Part shown: in pieces, positions 7,770 to 15,448 of the stretch
Numbering within the stretch: the first letter of the stretch is position 1
Layout: each line of letters begins with the position of its first letter
NCBI GenBank assembly: GCA_016717105.1
Contig: JADKGF010000044.1
Location: forward strand, 1 to 25,960
DNA from: Saprospiraceae bacterium
GTDB taxonomy: Bacteria > Bacteroidota > Bacteroidia > Chitinophagales > Saprospiraceae
Direction: 5' to 3'
DNA length: 25,960 nt
Program-made: the position numbers and the translations under genes
The notes under the pieces: generated by a model
Told to the model about the DNA's origin: nothing
The model's input: the letters and a program-made list of their open reading frames with translations, nothing else
Databases searched by the model: none

Positions 7770-7974
7770 ACCACTAAGGGCACTTAGGGTAAGAGCGTGA
7801 ACCTAACTTTTTTACCACTAAGGAGCACTGAGCTTTTCACTAAGAGACACTAAGGTAAGAGAGCTATACATACTTTCTTTTTACCACTAAGAGCACTAAG
7901 TTTTTCACTAATGTACACTAAGGGTATTATCTTGTCTTAGTTTTCTTAGTGATTTCTATATGTACTTAGTGGTT
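7770..7974. repeat. CACTAAG-family inverted-repeat element B
   Basis: It fills the gap between the GxxExxY gene and wbpB, beginning ACCACTAAGGG and ending with TTTCTATATGTA then CTTAGTGGTT. It contains a 70-bp stretch (7781-7850) identical to 8583-8652 in element C. The left edge is 39 bp from the wbpB start. Confidence 0.85.
7781..7850. repeat. 70-bp identical direct repeat, copy 1 (partner 8583-8652)
   Basis: By reading both places base by base I find the 70 bp identical, from CACTTAGGGTAAGAGCG to CTAAGAGACAC. The offset is 802 bp in the same orientation, and the GxxExxY gene is the only gene between. The unit boundaries lie inside the CACTAAG elements. Confidence 0.85.
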
Positions 7975-8000
7975 AAACTTCCTAAACTATTAGGTATTTG

Positions 8001-8414
8001 TTATTCAGATAATTTTTCAAAATGCTTATTTACAAGAGGAATTAAACCATCTGTGGTGATATTTAATACGTTATAATTAATTAAAAGGCCTTTAGGTTTT
8101 TCTAAAATATTCATATAACTAAGTAACTGTGCTTGGTCAGTAGGAGAAAATCCATTGGTAGATTTGTTTTCAACCAAAATCAGATCTTCAACCATTATAT
8201 CAAACCTTAATCTAGTTTTACATTCAATACCTTTATATACTGGGATAATCTGTTGTTGTGAAGTTACTTTTAACCCTTTTTTTCTCAGCTCAAAAATAAG
8301 GCATTCTTCATACAAACTTTCTAATAAACCAGGACCCAATTCCTTATGAACTTCTATTGCACAACCCACTATTTTATAAGCTAATTGATTGACATATTTT
8401 TTTGTAATTTTCAT
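8001..8414 (-). CDS. GxxExxY protein (PD-(D/E)XK nuclease-like), 137 aa
   Basis: The defining motif is present as GLLESLY near residue 29, within HKELGPGLLESLYEECL. The PD-(D/E)XK-like core follows: LRFDIMVEDLILVENK supplies the acidic residue and the E-x-K pair (ENK; many homologues have ELK), and QAQLLSYMNIL is the helix with conserved glutamine. The final NYNVLNITTDGLIPLVN is the usual C-terminal strand. Length is typical. The biochemical role of this family is not established; it is nuclease-like by fold only. It is enclosed on both sides by CACTAAG elements that share a 70-bp direct repeat, and it interrupts the wbpD-wbpB gene order. That suggests arrival as a mobile or repeat-linked cassette, not a sugar-pathway role. 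Confidence 0.88.
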   Translation of the reverse strand: MKITKKYVNQLAYKIVGCAIEVHKELGPGLLESLYEECLIFELRKKGLKVTSQQQIIPVYKGIECKTRLRFDIMVEDLILVENKSTNGFSPTDQAQLLSYMNILEKPKGLLINYNVLNITTDGLIPLVNKHFEKLSE

Positions 8415-8479
8415 ATTTGAGATATAGTTTTAAAATATTGCTGTTTTACTAATTTAAAATACTTAGGCACTTTCTTTTT

Positions 8480-8799
8480 ACCATTATAAGGCACGTTAAC
8501 TTTTTTTATTTACCACTAAGGGCACAGAATGTGATGCTAAGTTTATTTACCACTAAGAGGCACTAAGTTTTTCACTAAGGGGCACTTAGGGTAAGAGCGT
8601 GAACCTAACTTTTTTACCACTAAGGAGCACTGAGCTTTTCACTAAGAGACACTTAGTCTTAGAGATTGCTATGTTTTTATTTCATAACTTTTTTTTTACC
8701 ACTAATAGCACTAAGTTTTTCACTAAGGGGCACTAAGGGGTTTCTTGATCTTAGTTTTCTTAGTGGTTTTCTTAGTAGTTTCTATGGTACTTAGTGGTT
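8480..8799. repeat. CACTAAG-family inverted-repeat element C, overlaps wbpD stop
   Basis: The longest single block, about 320 bp, made of several left-arm modules (ACCACTAAG...CACTAAG) and a right arm with an additional CTTAGTGGTTTT. It fills the wbpD to GxxExxY gap. Its last nine bases run into wbpD. The left edge is 65 bp from the GxxExxY start. Confidence 0.82.
8583..8652. repeat. 70-bp identical direct repeat, copy 2 (partner 7781-7850)
   Basis: Identical to 7781-7850; after the shared part the copies diverge at once (ACTTAG here, TAAGGT there). It lies upstream of the GxxExxY gene in the direction of transcription. Confidence 0.85.
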
Positions 8800-9366
8800 A
8801 AACTTTACCACCTTATCACCTTCTAATCTATATCGTTCTCCACTTTCAATACATACAGCTTCACCATTATCATCGAAGGTAAGTCTATGCCCATATTCGC
8901 TCATCCATCCCAACCGTCGTGCGGGATTACCAACCATCAATGCATAATCAGGAACATGCTTAGTAACTACAGCGCCTGCACCGATAAAGGCAAATTTACC
9001 TATGTCATGCCCACAGACTATCGTCGCATTTGCCCCGATGGAAGCGCCTTTGCCAACATGTGTTTTTAGATATTCACTTTTGCGATTGACAGCACTACGT
9101 GGGTTGATCACATTGGTAAATACACACGATGGGCCAAGAAAAACATCATCATCACATGTAACGCCTGTGTAAATCGAAACATTGTTTTGGACTTTGACAT
9201 TATCACCTAGGATGACCTCTGGTGAAATAACTACATTTTGTCCAATATTGCAGTTTTTGCCCATGGTGCAATTGGGCATAATGTGACTAAAATGCCAGAT
9301 CTTAGTGCCCTCTCCGATGGTACATCCTTCGTCGATGTAAGATGATTCGTGTGCAAAATAGGTCAT
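8791..9366 (-). CDS. wbpD: UDP-2-acetamido-3-amino-glucuronate N-acetyltransferase (WbpD/WlbB)
   Basis: This left-handed beta-helix acetyltransferase adds an acetyl group from acetyl-CoA to the 3-amino group made by WbpE, giving UDP-GlcNAc(3NAc)A. Hexapeptide repeats run through most of the 191 residues, for example CTIGEGTKIWHFSHIMPNCT, GKNCNIGQNVVISPEVILGD and GKGASIGANATIVCGHDIGK. The start MTYFAHESSYIDEGC is typical of the family. FTNVINPRSAVNRKSEY matches the acceptor/CoA-binding loop, and GNPARRLGWMSEYG is the family C-terminal signature. The last codons, AAC CAC TAA, are the end of a CACTAAG repeat, so the repeat set the C-terminus. The gap to wzz upstream is 54 bp. Confidence 0.92.
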   Translation of the reverse strand: MTYFAHESSYIDEGCTIGEGTKIWHFSHIMPNCTMGKNCNIGQNVVISPEVILGDNVKVQNNVSIYTGVTCDDDVFLGPSCVFTNVINPRSAVNRKSEYLKTHVGKGASIGANATIVCGHDIGKFAFIGAGAVVTKHVPDYALMVGNPARRLGWMSEYGHRLTFDDNGEAVCIESGERYRLEGDKVVKFNH

Positions 9367-9420
9367 AATGTTTTGTGGTTTAAAAGTGGTTGTAATTGTA
9401 ATCGGGCAGTTAAACGATAC

Positions 9421-10500
9421 TTACGCCATCGCATCCACTACTATCTTCCTAGCAATGAAGAATCCAACGGCCAAGAGACCACCGAGTAATCCACCTTTTA
9501 TAATTTCGATAAGTAAAGACATAGCCGCTGGATCAAGTGGTGGTATAGGCTCGTCTATAATTACAATATCAGGCGTACCTGCAGTCAATGAAAAATCAGC
9601 CAATTCCTTATTTTTTGTAACTTCGGCATACATCGTTTTCAATTTTAATATCTCTGTTTCCATAAGTTTCCTTTGAGTCAAGAGATTCGGATCACTTAAA
9701 TTGCGGTGTGAATCATTAAATCTGGACAATTGAAACTCTTTAGCACGCATTAATGAGAAAATCGAGTCTGTCTTTTGCTCTACAAATTCAAATGTATTTC
9801 GATTGCCTTTGGTAGATGTGGCTGTGTAATAAGCTTTTAGTTCGTCAAATACCAATTTACTAAATTCAATAGACAATTGTTCGTCTTTGGTTTTTGATGA
9901 GATGGTCAAAATTCCAGTATCTTCATTAAAACCATTGCTAAAAATCTGATCCTTTGTATCTTTTCCTCCAACTACTTTACCGTATAACATTTTTAAGGCT
10001 TGAAGCTTATTCAAATCAAAGTTATCAATTGAATCCGAATCAAATTTAAAACCTGTCCAATCTTTGTTTTTGTTGGTCCATTCCTTATCTAATTCCTGTA
10101 ATGTAATTATATGGTTGGCAATAAAATCCTTCTTGCCTCCAAATGTATCTAATGGAATAGATGTAAAAAGCACTTTGTGAATGATGTTTCTTGACTTAGA
10201 CAATGCAACAATTCGGTCCAGATTTACTTTACCACCTTTGCCTAGACCAAAAGAACCAAGAATACCTGACAATGCGCCACCGCCACCACCTGCATCATTG
10301 AGCGTATAGGTGAGTTCTGCAGTATAAGTAATGGGTGTATTTTTCGCTTTGTATCCAAAATATAAGATAAAAGGTATAGCAATTAATATAATCCACCATT
10401 TTTTTGCCCATAGCTCACGCCAGAATTCGAGCAGTTTTTCGATGAGCTCCTTTAATGTGATTTCGTCATCCTGATATGGAGGTATGTTTTGTTGTTCCAT
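9421..10500 (-). CDS. wzz: Wzz/LPS chain-length determinant family protein
   Basis: A polysaccharide co-polymerase of the inner membrane that sets chain length of the exported polymer. A first membrane segment lies at about residues 35-50 (WWIILIAIPFILYFGYKAK). A long periplasmic region holds predicted coiled coil near residues 240-300 (LMRAKEFQLSRFND, LMETEILKLKTMYAEVTKNK). A second membrane segment near the C-terminus follows a proline-rich stretch (IIDEPIPPLDPAAM, then IIKGGLLGGLLAVGFFIARK). It has no cytoplasmic tyrosine kinase domain, so it is the Wzz-like form and not a Wzc fusion. A glycine-rich loop (GGGGGALSGILGSFGLGKGG) follows the first membrane segment. The position between rfbB and wbpD fits the operon. 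Confidence 0.9.
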   Translation of the reverse strand: MEQQNIPPYQDDEITLKELIEKLLEFWRELWAKKWWIILIAIPFILYFGYKAKNTPITYTAELTYTLNDAGGGGGALSGILGSFGLGKGGKVNLDRIVALSKSRNIIHKVLFTSIPLDTFGGKKDFIANHIITLQELDKEWTNKNKDWTGFKFDSDSIDNFDLNKLQALKMLYGKVVGGKDTKDQIFSNGFNEDTGILTISSKTKDEQLSIEFSKLVFDELKAYYTATSTKGNRNTFEFVEQKTDSIFSLMRAKEFQLSRFNDSHRNLSDPNLLTQRKLMETEILKLKTMYAEVTKNKELADFSLTAGTPDIVIIDEPIPPLDPAAMSLLIEIIKGGLLGGLLAVGFFIARKIVVDAMA

Positions 10501-10626
10501 TTACTATTTATTGGACTTACTTATTAGCTAAAAAGCTTAGCTTGTATTGTTTTATTAATAATGATTTCGGCAAGAAACTATGATTATTTTGTATGTAATT
10601 TTTTTATAGAAACCAAATATTCAAAT

Positions 10627-11673
10627 TTAATGATACATCTTTTTGTAATATTCCTGATAAGCTCCTGATGTGACATGATCTAGCCATTCTTGATTATTGA
10701 GATACCAATCTATCGTCTTTGCGATGCCCGTTTCAAATGTTTCTTGCGGCACCCAGCCTAGTTCTCGTTGAATCTTAGAAGCATCTATAGCATACCTCAA
10801 GTCATGGCCCGCTCTATCCGTTACATAAGTGATCAATTGCCTACTTTCGCCTTTAATACGACCCAGTTTATCGTCCATGGCATCACAAAGAAAGTGAACT
10901 ATGTCTATATTTTTCCATTCATTGTGACCACCAATATTATAAGTCTCACCTGCTTTTCCCTTGTGCAGAATGGTGTCAATCGCTCTTGCATGATCCTCTA
11001 CATACAACCAATCTCTCACGTTTTCGCCCTTGCCATATACTGGTAGCGGCTTCTTGTGCATGATATTGTGCAGCATCAATGGAATCAATTTTTCAGGAAA
11101 ATGGTTAGGGCCATAATTATTACTACAATTGGAAATAACTGCTGGTAAGTGATAGGTATGATAAAAAGCTCTCACCAAGTGGTCGGATGATGCCTTAGAA
11201 GCGGAGTATGGTGACCTCGGATCATACGGTGTTTCTTCTGTAAACATCTCATTACCCATCTCCAGCGAGCCGTACACTTCATCCGTACTTACATGATAAA
11301 ACAGCTTATTCTCGTAATTTCCAGCCCAATGTTTCTTGGCTACCTGCAAGAGATTTGCTGTACCAAGGATATTGGTTTTTAGAAATATTAATGGATCTTT
11401 GATGGATCGATCCACATGAGATTCTGCAGCTAGATGGACCACATGCGTGATGCCATGCTTTGTAAATATATCATCAACTAATGCATCATCGCCGATATCA
11501 CCTTTCACAAATGTATAATTGGGCACGGCTTGTATATCTTTTAGATTTTCAAGATTGCCCGCATAAGTAAGGGCATCGAGATTGACGATGTTATAGTTTG
11601 GATACGATGTTATCAGTCTTCTGACTACATGAGAGCCTATAAAACCAGCGCCACCTGTGATGAGTATGTTCAT
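10627..11673 (-). CDS. rfbB: dTDP-glucose 4,6-dehydratase
   Basis: This short-chain dehydrogenase converts dTDP-glucose to dTDP-4-keto-6-deoxyglucose, using bound NAD. GGAGFIGSHVVRRL at residues 7-20 is the NAD-binding motif. HLAAESHVDRSI and STDEVYGSLE carry the catalytic Thr-Asp-Glu of this family, and SPYSASKASSDHLVRA holds the YxxxK pair. SNCSNNYGPNHFPEKLIPLM and RDWLYVEDHARAIDTIL are further RfbB signatures. At 348 residues it is full length and unbroken. With rfbA it supplies a common precursor of rhamnose, fucosamine or quinovosamine-type sugars; no rfbC or rfbD is seen in the window, so the final sugar is unknown. A 126-bp gap to wzz shows no clear feature. Confidence 0.96.
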   Translation of the reverse strand: MNILITGGAGFIGSHVVRRLITSYPNYNIVNLDALTYAGNLENLKDIQAVPNYTFVKGDIGDDALVDDIFTKHGITHVVHLAAESHVDRSIKDPLIFLKTNILGTANLLQVAKKHWAGNYENKLFYHVSTDEVYGSLEMGNEMFTEETPYDPRSPYSASKASSDHLVRAFYHTYHLPAVISNCSNNYGPNHFPEKLIPLMLHNIMHKKPLPVYGKGENVRDWLYVEDHARAIDTILHKGKAGETYNIGGHNEWKNIDIVHFLCDAMDDKLGRIKGESRQLITYVTDRAGHDLRYAIDASKIQRELGWVPQETFETGIAKTIDWYLNNQEWLDHVTSGAYQEYYKKMYH

Positions 11674-11723
11674 TTTATATTTGGATTTGAGAATTTGTTG
11701 ATTAGTTATATTGATTATGGTTA

Positions 11724-11900
11724 TTACTCATCACCTCCACCGCCTGGTCTTGGCTTTTTATCCGCCTTTCCATCTTTCAACCATTTAATGATAGCTCTCG
11801 CTTCTTCGAGCGTTGTTTTTTTAGCATTGGCTTTTACGATTCGCTGTTTCTCAGCAAGATCTTCAAAAAGTTGATAGGGTTTCAGTTTTTCGTTACTCAT
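11724..11900 (-). CDS. Small basic protein, 58 aa, coupled to the PolyVal-type kinase
   Basis: The frame starts MSNEKLKPYQLFEDLAEKQR and ends with KKPRPGGGGDE. It begins inside the stop of the upstream kinase gene (ATGA overlap, 11897-11900), a strong sign of coupled translation. The middle (residues 15-45) is likely two helices with many Lys, Ala and Glu; the tail is lysine/proline/glycine-rich. I do not recognise the family, and there is no membrane segment. The overlap and shared strand suggest that it acts with the kinase, for instance as substrate, partner or antidote, but that is inference. Confidence 0.65.
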   Translation of the reverse strand: MSNEKLKPYQLFEDLAEKQRIVKANAKKTTLEEARAIIKWLKDGKADKKPRPGGGGDE

Positions 11901-12502
11901 TTCAGATAGATTACTGTGTCAATGAAAAAGAAGGTATTATCTTTTACCAAAACATTTTCTTCATGAAGATCTTCTATAATCATACCGAGCTCAGTATGTA
12001 CATAATCATTCTTCTTTTTAATAGTGAATCCTTTGGAAAACATATAATTTCTTACCTTATCAATATTGGTTTTTTCTGTTGGTTCTATATAGTCTTGAGA
12101 AATGGCAGAATATAAAGTCTCATTTATCTTTAAAAAACCTAAAAGCTCATATCTCGTTTCTGGAAAAAGAATATTATGAACTATCAAGCTTTCCAAATAT
12201 TGCGACCAATTTACGTAAAAAATAGCGTCATTTAGTTTGATGACCTTTGATTTTTCATCATTAAAAAACACCTTTTGTTCTGCGCCTTCGTCCAGGTAAA
12301 TAGAAAACTTCAATTCATCAAAAAACAAATTGTTTGTGACAATGTATTCATTTAAAATTTCTGCCTCTACACTTTTCTCACTATAGTCACTCGCATTTGA
12401 GCTCAAAGTTTTAGTGTATAGAAAAGTATAAATTTGAGAAATTAGGGTATCAGGAATATTGCATCCAAATCTTGTCTTTATCCTTTCTAAACCTAAGACC
12501 AT
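11897..12502 (-). CDS. Putative kinase-fold protein of the PolyVal kinase type
   Basis: The 201-residue protein shows a reduced protein-kinase pattern. YLDEGAEQKVFFNDEKSKVI is a glycine-loop-like strand, with KVIKL as the candidate ATP lysine near residue 88. The catalytic-loop analogue is IIEDLHEENVLVKDN (DLHxxN), followed by FFFIDTVIYL, in which D replaces the DFG aspartate. This arrangement resembles the kinase domain found in phage polyvalent proteins. The N-terminal 60 residues have no recognised domain. It lies in a polysaccharide operon between ugd and rfbB, where no such enzyme is needed, and overlaps a 58-codon gene. Kinase activity, substrate and role are not proven; a toxin-antitoxin or phage-defence pair is possible. 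Confidence 0.62.
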   Translation of the reverse strand: MVLGLERIKTRFGCNIPDTLISQIYTFLYTKTLSSNASDYSEKSVEAEILNEYIVTNNLFFDELKFSIYLDEGAEQKVFFNDEKSKVIKLNDAIFYVNWSQYLESLIVHNILFPETRYELLGFLKINETLYSAISQDYIEPTEKTNIDKVRNYMFSKGFTIKKKNDYVHTELGMIIEDLHEENVLVKDNTFFFIDTVIYLK

Positions 12503-12536
12503 AAAACTTCCATATTCAACTTTATACTCAAAAACC

Positions 12537-13838
12537 TCATCTCCCTATACTATCATAATAAAAGCCCATATCTCTCGTCACTTGCACATCATAAATATTC
12601 CTACCGTCAAAAATCGTAGGCTGATTCATGATTTTTTTCATTTTATCAAAATCTGGAGTACGGAATTCGTTCCATTCTGTGACGATGGCCAAAGCATCTA
12701 CACCTTCGATGGCATCATATTCATTGGCTGAAAATTCTATTTTATCGCCAAATACTTGCTTCACATTTTCCATAGCTTCTGGGTCATAAGCCTTCACTTT
12801 TGCCCCTTTATTGAGCAATCTGGATATGATGGTCAATGCTGGTGCCTCGCGTATATCATCCGTATTGGGTTTGAATGCAAGTCCCCAGATTCCGATGGTT
12901 TTACCTGCCACATTACCGTCAAAATATTGGAGAATTTTGGATGAAAGTATTTCCTTTTGCAGGTCATTGACCTTCATCACCGCATTCAATATTTTAAAAT
13001 CATATTCATTTTCTTGTGCTGATTTAGCGAGTGCCTGGACATCTTTGGGGAAACAAGATCCACCATATCCTACACCAGGGAATAAAAATCTCTTGCCTAT
13101 ACGACTATCCGATCCCATACCTTTGCGCACCATATCAACATCTGCACCTAGTCGCTCACACAGATTGGCTATCTCATTCATGAAGCTGATCCTCGTCGCT
13201 AGGTATGAATTTGCTGCATATTTTGTCATCTCAGCGCTGCGCTCATCCATAAAAATGATCGGATTACCTTGGCGCACGAATGGTTCATAAAGCGCAGTCA
13301 TCACTTTTTTAGCTCGCTCAGAGGACGTACCTACGACGACTCTGTCTGGCTTCATAAAATCTTCTACTGCTACACCTTCACGGAGGAACTCAGGATTGGA
13401 CACGACATCAAAGAGCGAGTGATCCAGTTTTTCTAACAATACTGCTTCTACTCTTTCGGCTGTCCCGACTGGCACTGTACTTTTATCAACTATAACTTTG
13501 TAATCTGTGATAATCTCTGAAAGATCTTTGGCAACTTTAAGTACAAATGACAAATCCGCAGATCCATCCGCACCAGGAGGCGTGGGCAATGCAAGAAATA
13601 TGATTTGTGCGTCTTTGATACCTTCTGCAAGATTCGTTGTGAAATGCAAGCGTTCTGATTTGGTATTTCTTTCAAAAAGGATTTCCAATCCAGGCTCATA
13701 AATGGGCACATACCCATTCTTCATTTTTTCTACTTTAGCTGCGTCTATATCCACGCAAGTCACTTGGTTGCCAGATTCTGCAAAACAAGTGCCCGACACC
13801 AGGCCTACATATCCTGTTCCAACTACTGCTATCTTCAT
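12537..13838 (-). CDS. ugd: UDP-glucose 6-dehydrogenase
   Basis: This NAD-dependent enzyme oxidises UDP-glucose to UDP-glucuronate in the cytoplasm. MKIAVVGTGYVGLVSGTCFA is the NAD-binding start. STVPVGTAERVEAVL and EFLREGVAVEDFMKPDRVVV mark the substrate region, and GVGYGGSCFPKDVQALAKSA contains the catalytic cysteine. The C-terminal domain has GLAFKPNTDDIREAPAL and TEWNEFRTPDFDKM. At 433 residues it is full length. It is a different subfamily from the wbpA gene at the operon end, which has GGHC in place of GGSC; the two are not duplicates. A CACTAAG block fills the 414-bp gap to the upstream wbpE. Confidence 0.95.
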   Translation of the reverse strand: MKIAVVGTGYVGLVSGTCFAESGNQVTCVDIDAAKVEKMKNGYVPIYEPGLEILFERNTKSERLHFTTNLAEGIKDAQIIFLALPTPPGADGSADLSFVLKVAKDLSEIITDYKVIVDKSTVPVGTAERVEAVLLEKLDHSLFDVVSNPEFLREGVAVEDFMKPDRVVVGTSSERAKKVMTALYEPFVRQGNPIIFMDERSAEMTKYAANSYLATRISFMNEIANLCERLGADVDMVRKGMGSDSRIGKRFLFPGVGYGGSCFPKDVQALAKSAQENEYDFKILNAVMKVNDLQKEILSSKILQYFDGNVAGKTIGIWGLAFKPNTDDIREAPALTIISRLLNKGAKVKAYDPEAMENVKQVFGDKIEFSANEYDAIEGVDALAIVTEWNEFRTPDFDKMKKIMNQPTIFDGRNIYDVQVTRDMGFYYDSIGR

Positions 13839-13881
13839 TTAAATGTTTTGTATATCGTAATAATGAATAATAATTTATTTT

Positions 13882-14232
13882 ACCACTAAGGTTTTCACTA
13901 AGGGCACATAGGAATTTATTTAATCTTAGTTTTCTTAGTGTTTCTATGTGTTCTCAGTGGTTTTTTATTTCATAACATTTTATTTTACCACTAAGGGGCA
14001 CTAAGGTTTTCACTAAGGGCACACAGGAATTTTACCACTAAGAGGCACTAATTTTACCACTAAGTGGCACTAAGGATTCACTAAGGACACTAAGGGGTTT
14101 ATTTAATCTTAGTTTTCTTAGTGTTTCTATGTGTTCTCAGTGGTTTTTTATTTCATAACATTTTATTTTACCACTAAGAGGCACTAAGGATTCACTAAGG
14201 ACACTAAGGGAATTTTACCAATGAGCTTAATG
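13882..14232. repeat. CACTAAG-family block D with an internal tandem duplication
   Basis: Three modules lie in a row. D1 (13882-13961) and D2 (13987-14144) are complete, each opening with ACCACTAAG and ending with TTTCTATGTG, TTCTCAGTGGTT. D3 (14169-14232) has only the left arm and a degenerate tail. The segment from AATCTTAGTTTTCTTAGTG through TTTCATAACATTTTATTTTA is repeated with an offset of 183 bp (13922 and 14105). It fills the gap between wbpE and ugd and ends 43 bp from the ugd start. It holds no reading frame. Confidence 0.85.
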
Positions 14233-14252
14233 GTATAGTTACTGATTGATTC

Positions 14253-15377
14253 TTATTTAAAAAATGCTGTGACCTTTTCACTGATATAGGCCAACTGTTC
14301 TTGGCTCATCTCGGTGTGGATAGGTAATGAAATTACTTCCCTACACAAGTTTTCGGTATTTACTAGATATTCCAAGCCATTGGATGATGCTTTAAATGCT
14401 TCTTGCTTGTATAAAGGTACTGGATAATAGATCATATTGGGCACTTTTTGTTCGTCAAGATATTTTTTAAGATCGTCTCTACGTCCGTTCTTAACTTTGA
14501 GCGTGTATTGGTGGAAAACATGGGTTGTATATGGTGCTCGATATGGTGTCTCAAGTGCATCAACGTCTGCAAATGCAGCATCATAATAGTCGGCTACTTC
14601 ACGTCTTGCTTCACAATAAGTATCCAAGTGCGGCAACTTAGCCCCCAAAACCACAGCTTGGATAGAGTCTAAACGGCTATTGCATCCTACAACGTCATGG
14701 TAATAACGCACAGATTGACCATGATTGGCGATCTTGTGGAGCAATACACCCAAATTATCATCATTGGTCATAATGGCGCCACCATCTCCATAGCAACCGA
14801 GGTTTTTGGACGGGTAAAAAGACGTGCATCCAATGTGGCCTATAGTACCAGTCTTGAGTTTACGCCCATCACTAAAGGTATAATCTGCTCCAATAGCTTG
14901 TGCATTATCCTCAATAACCCAAAGTTTGTGTTCTTCAGCTATTTGCATGATGGATTCCATATCCGCAGATTGGCCATATAAATGAACTGGAACGATGGCT
15001 TTTGTTTTTGGTGTAATGGCAGCTTTTATACCATCAATATTCACATTAAATGTGTCTGCATCTACATCAACCATGACAGGAATCAATCCAAGCAAAGCAA
15101 TAACTTCTGCTGTTGCCACATAGGTAAAGGCTGGTACAATGACCTCGTCACCAGGTTTTAGTCCAACTGCCATCATTGCAATCTGTAGCGCATCTGTACC
15201 ATTGGCACATGGTATAACATGTTTTACACCAAGGTATGACTCAAATGCTTGTTGGAAGTTTTTGACTTGAGGACCATTAATAAATGCTGTTGTATCGAGC
15301 ACTTCTTGAATGCCACGATCTATTTCTTCTTTTATTTTTAGGTATTGGGACTTTACGTCCACCATTTGTATGTTCAT
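14253..15377 (-). CDS. wbpE: UDP-2-acetamido-3-keto-glucuronate aminotransferase (WbpE, DegT family)
   Basis: This pyridoxal-phosphate aminotransferase moves an amino group to C3 of the 3-keto sugar made by WbpB. Motifs include NIQMVDVKSQYLKIKEEID at the start, CANGTDALQIAMMAVGLKPG (PLP phosphate site), VIEDNAQAIGADY (PLP-stacking Asp/Ala/Gln) and TSFYPSKNLGCYGDGGAIMT, which holds the Schiff-base lysine. The C-terminus has HVFHQYTLKV and YYPVPLYKQEAFK. The DegT/DnrJ/EryC1 family is certain; WbpE specificity comes from the wbpA, wbpB and wbpD neighbours. I chose the ATG at 15377; an in-frame TTG at 15383 is also possible. The preceding gap contains the GGCGAAGCC element at 15449-15480. Confidence 0.92.
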   Translation of the reverse strand: MNIQMVDVKSQYLKIKEEIDRGIQEVLDTTAFINGPQVKNFQQAFESYLGVKHVIPCANGTDALQIAMMAVGLKPGDEVIVPAFTYVATAEVIALLGLIPVMVDVDADTFNVNIDGIKAAITPKTKAIVPVHLYGQSADMESIMQIAEEHKLWVIEDNAQAIGADYTFSDGRKLKTGTIGHIGCTSFYPSKNLGCYGDGGAIMTNDDNLGVLLHKIANHGQSVRYYHDVVGCNSRLDSIQAVVLGAKLPHLDTYCEARREVADYYDAAFADVDALETPYRAPYTTHVFHQYTLKVKNGRRDDLKKYLDEQKVPNMIYYPVPLYKQEAFKASSNGLEYLVNTENLCREVISLPIHTEMSQEQLAYISEKVTAFFK

Positions 15378-15448
15378 AAACAAAAAAATTAAAGGATTAG
15401 GGTAAGATATTTATTGGGTTATAAACTACCAATTTCTTATTGAATTAT

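Noticed and set aside
13490..13717. Minus-strand open frame inside ugd
   Set aside because: It is a shadow of ugd in another frame; ugd itself is full length with all motifs.
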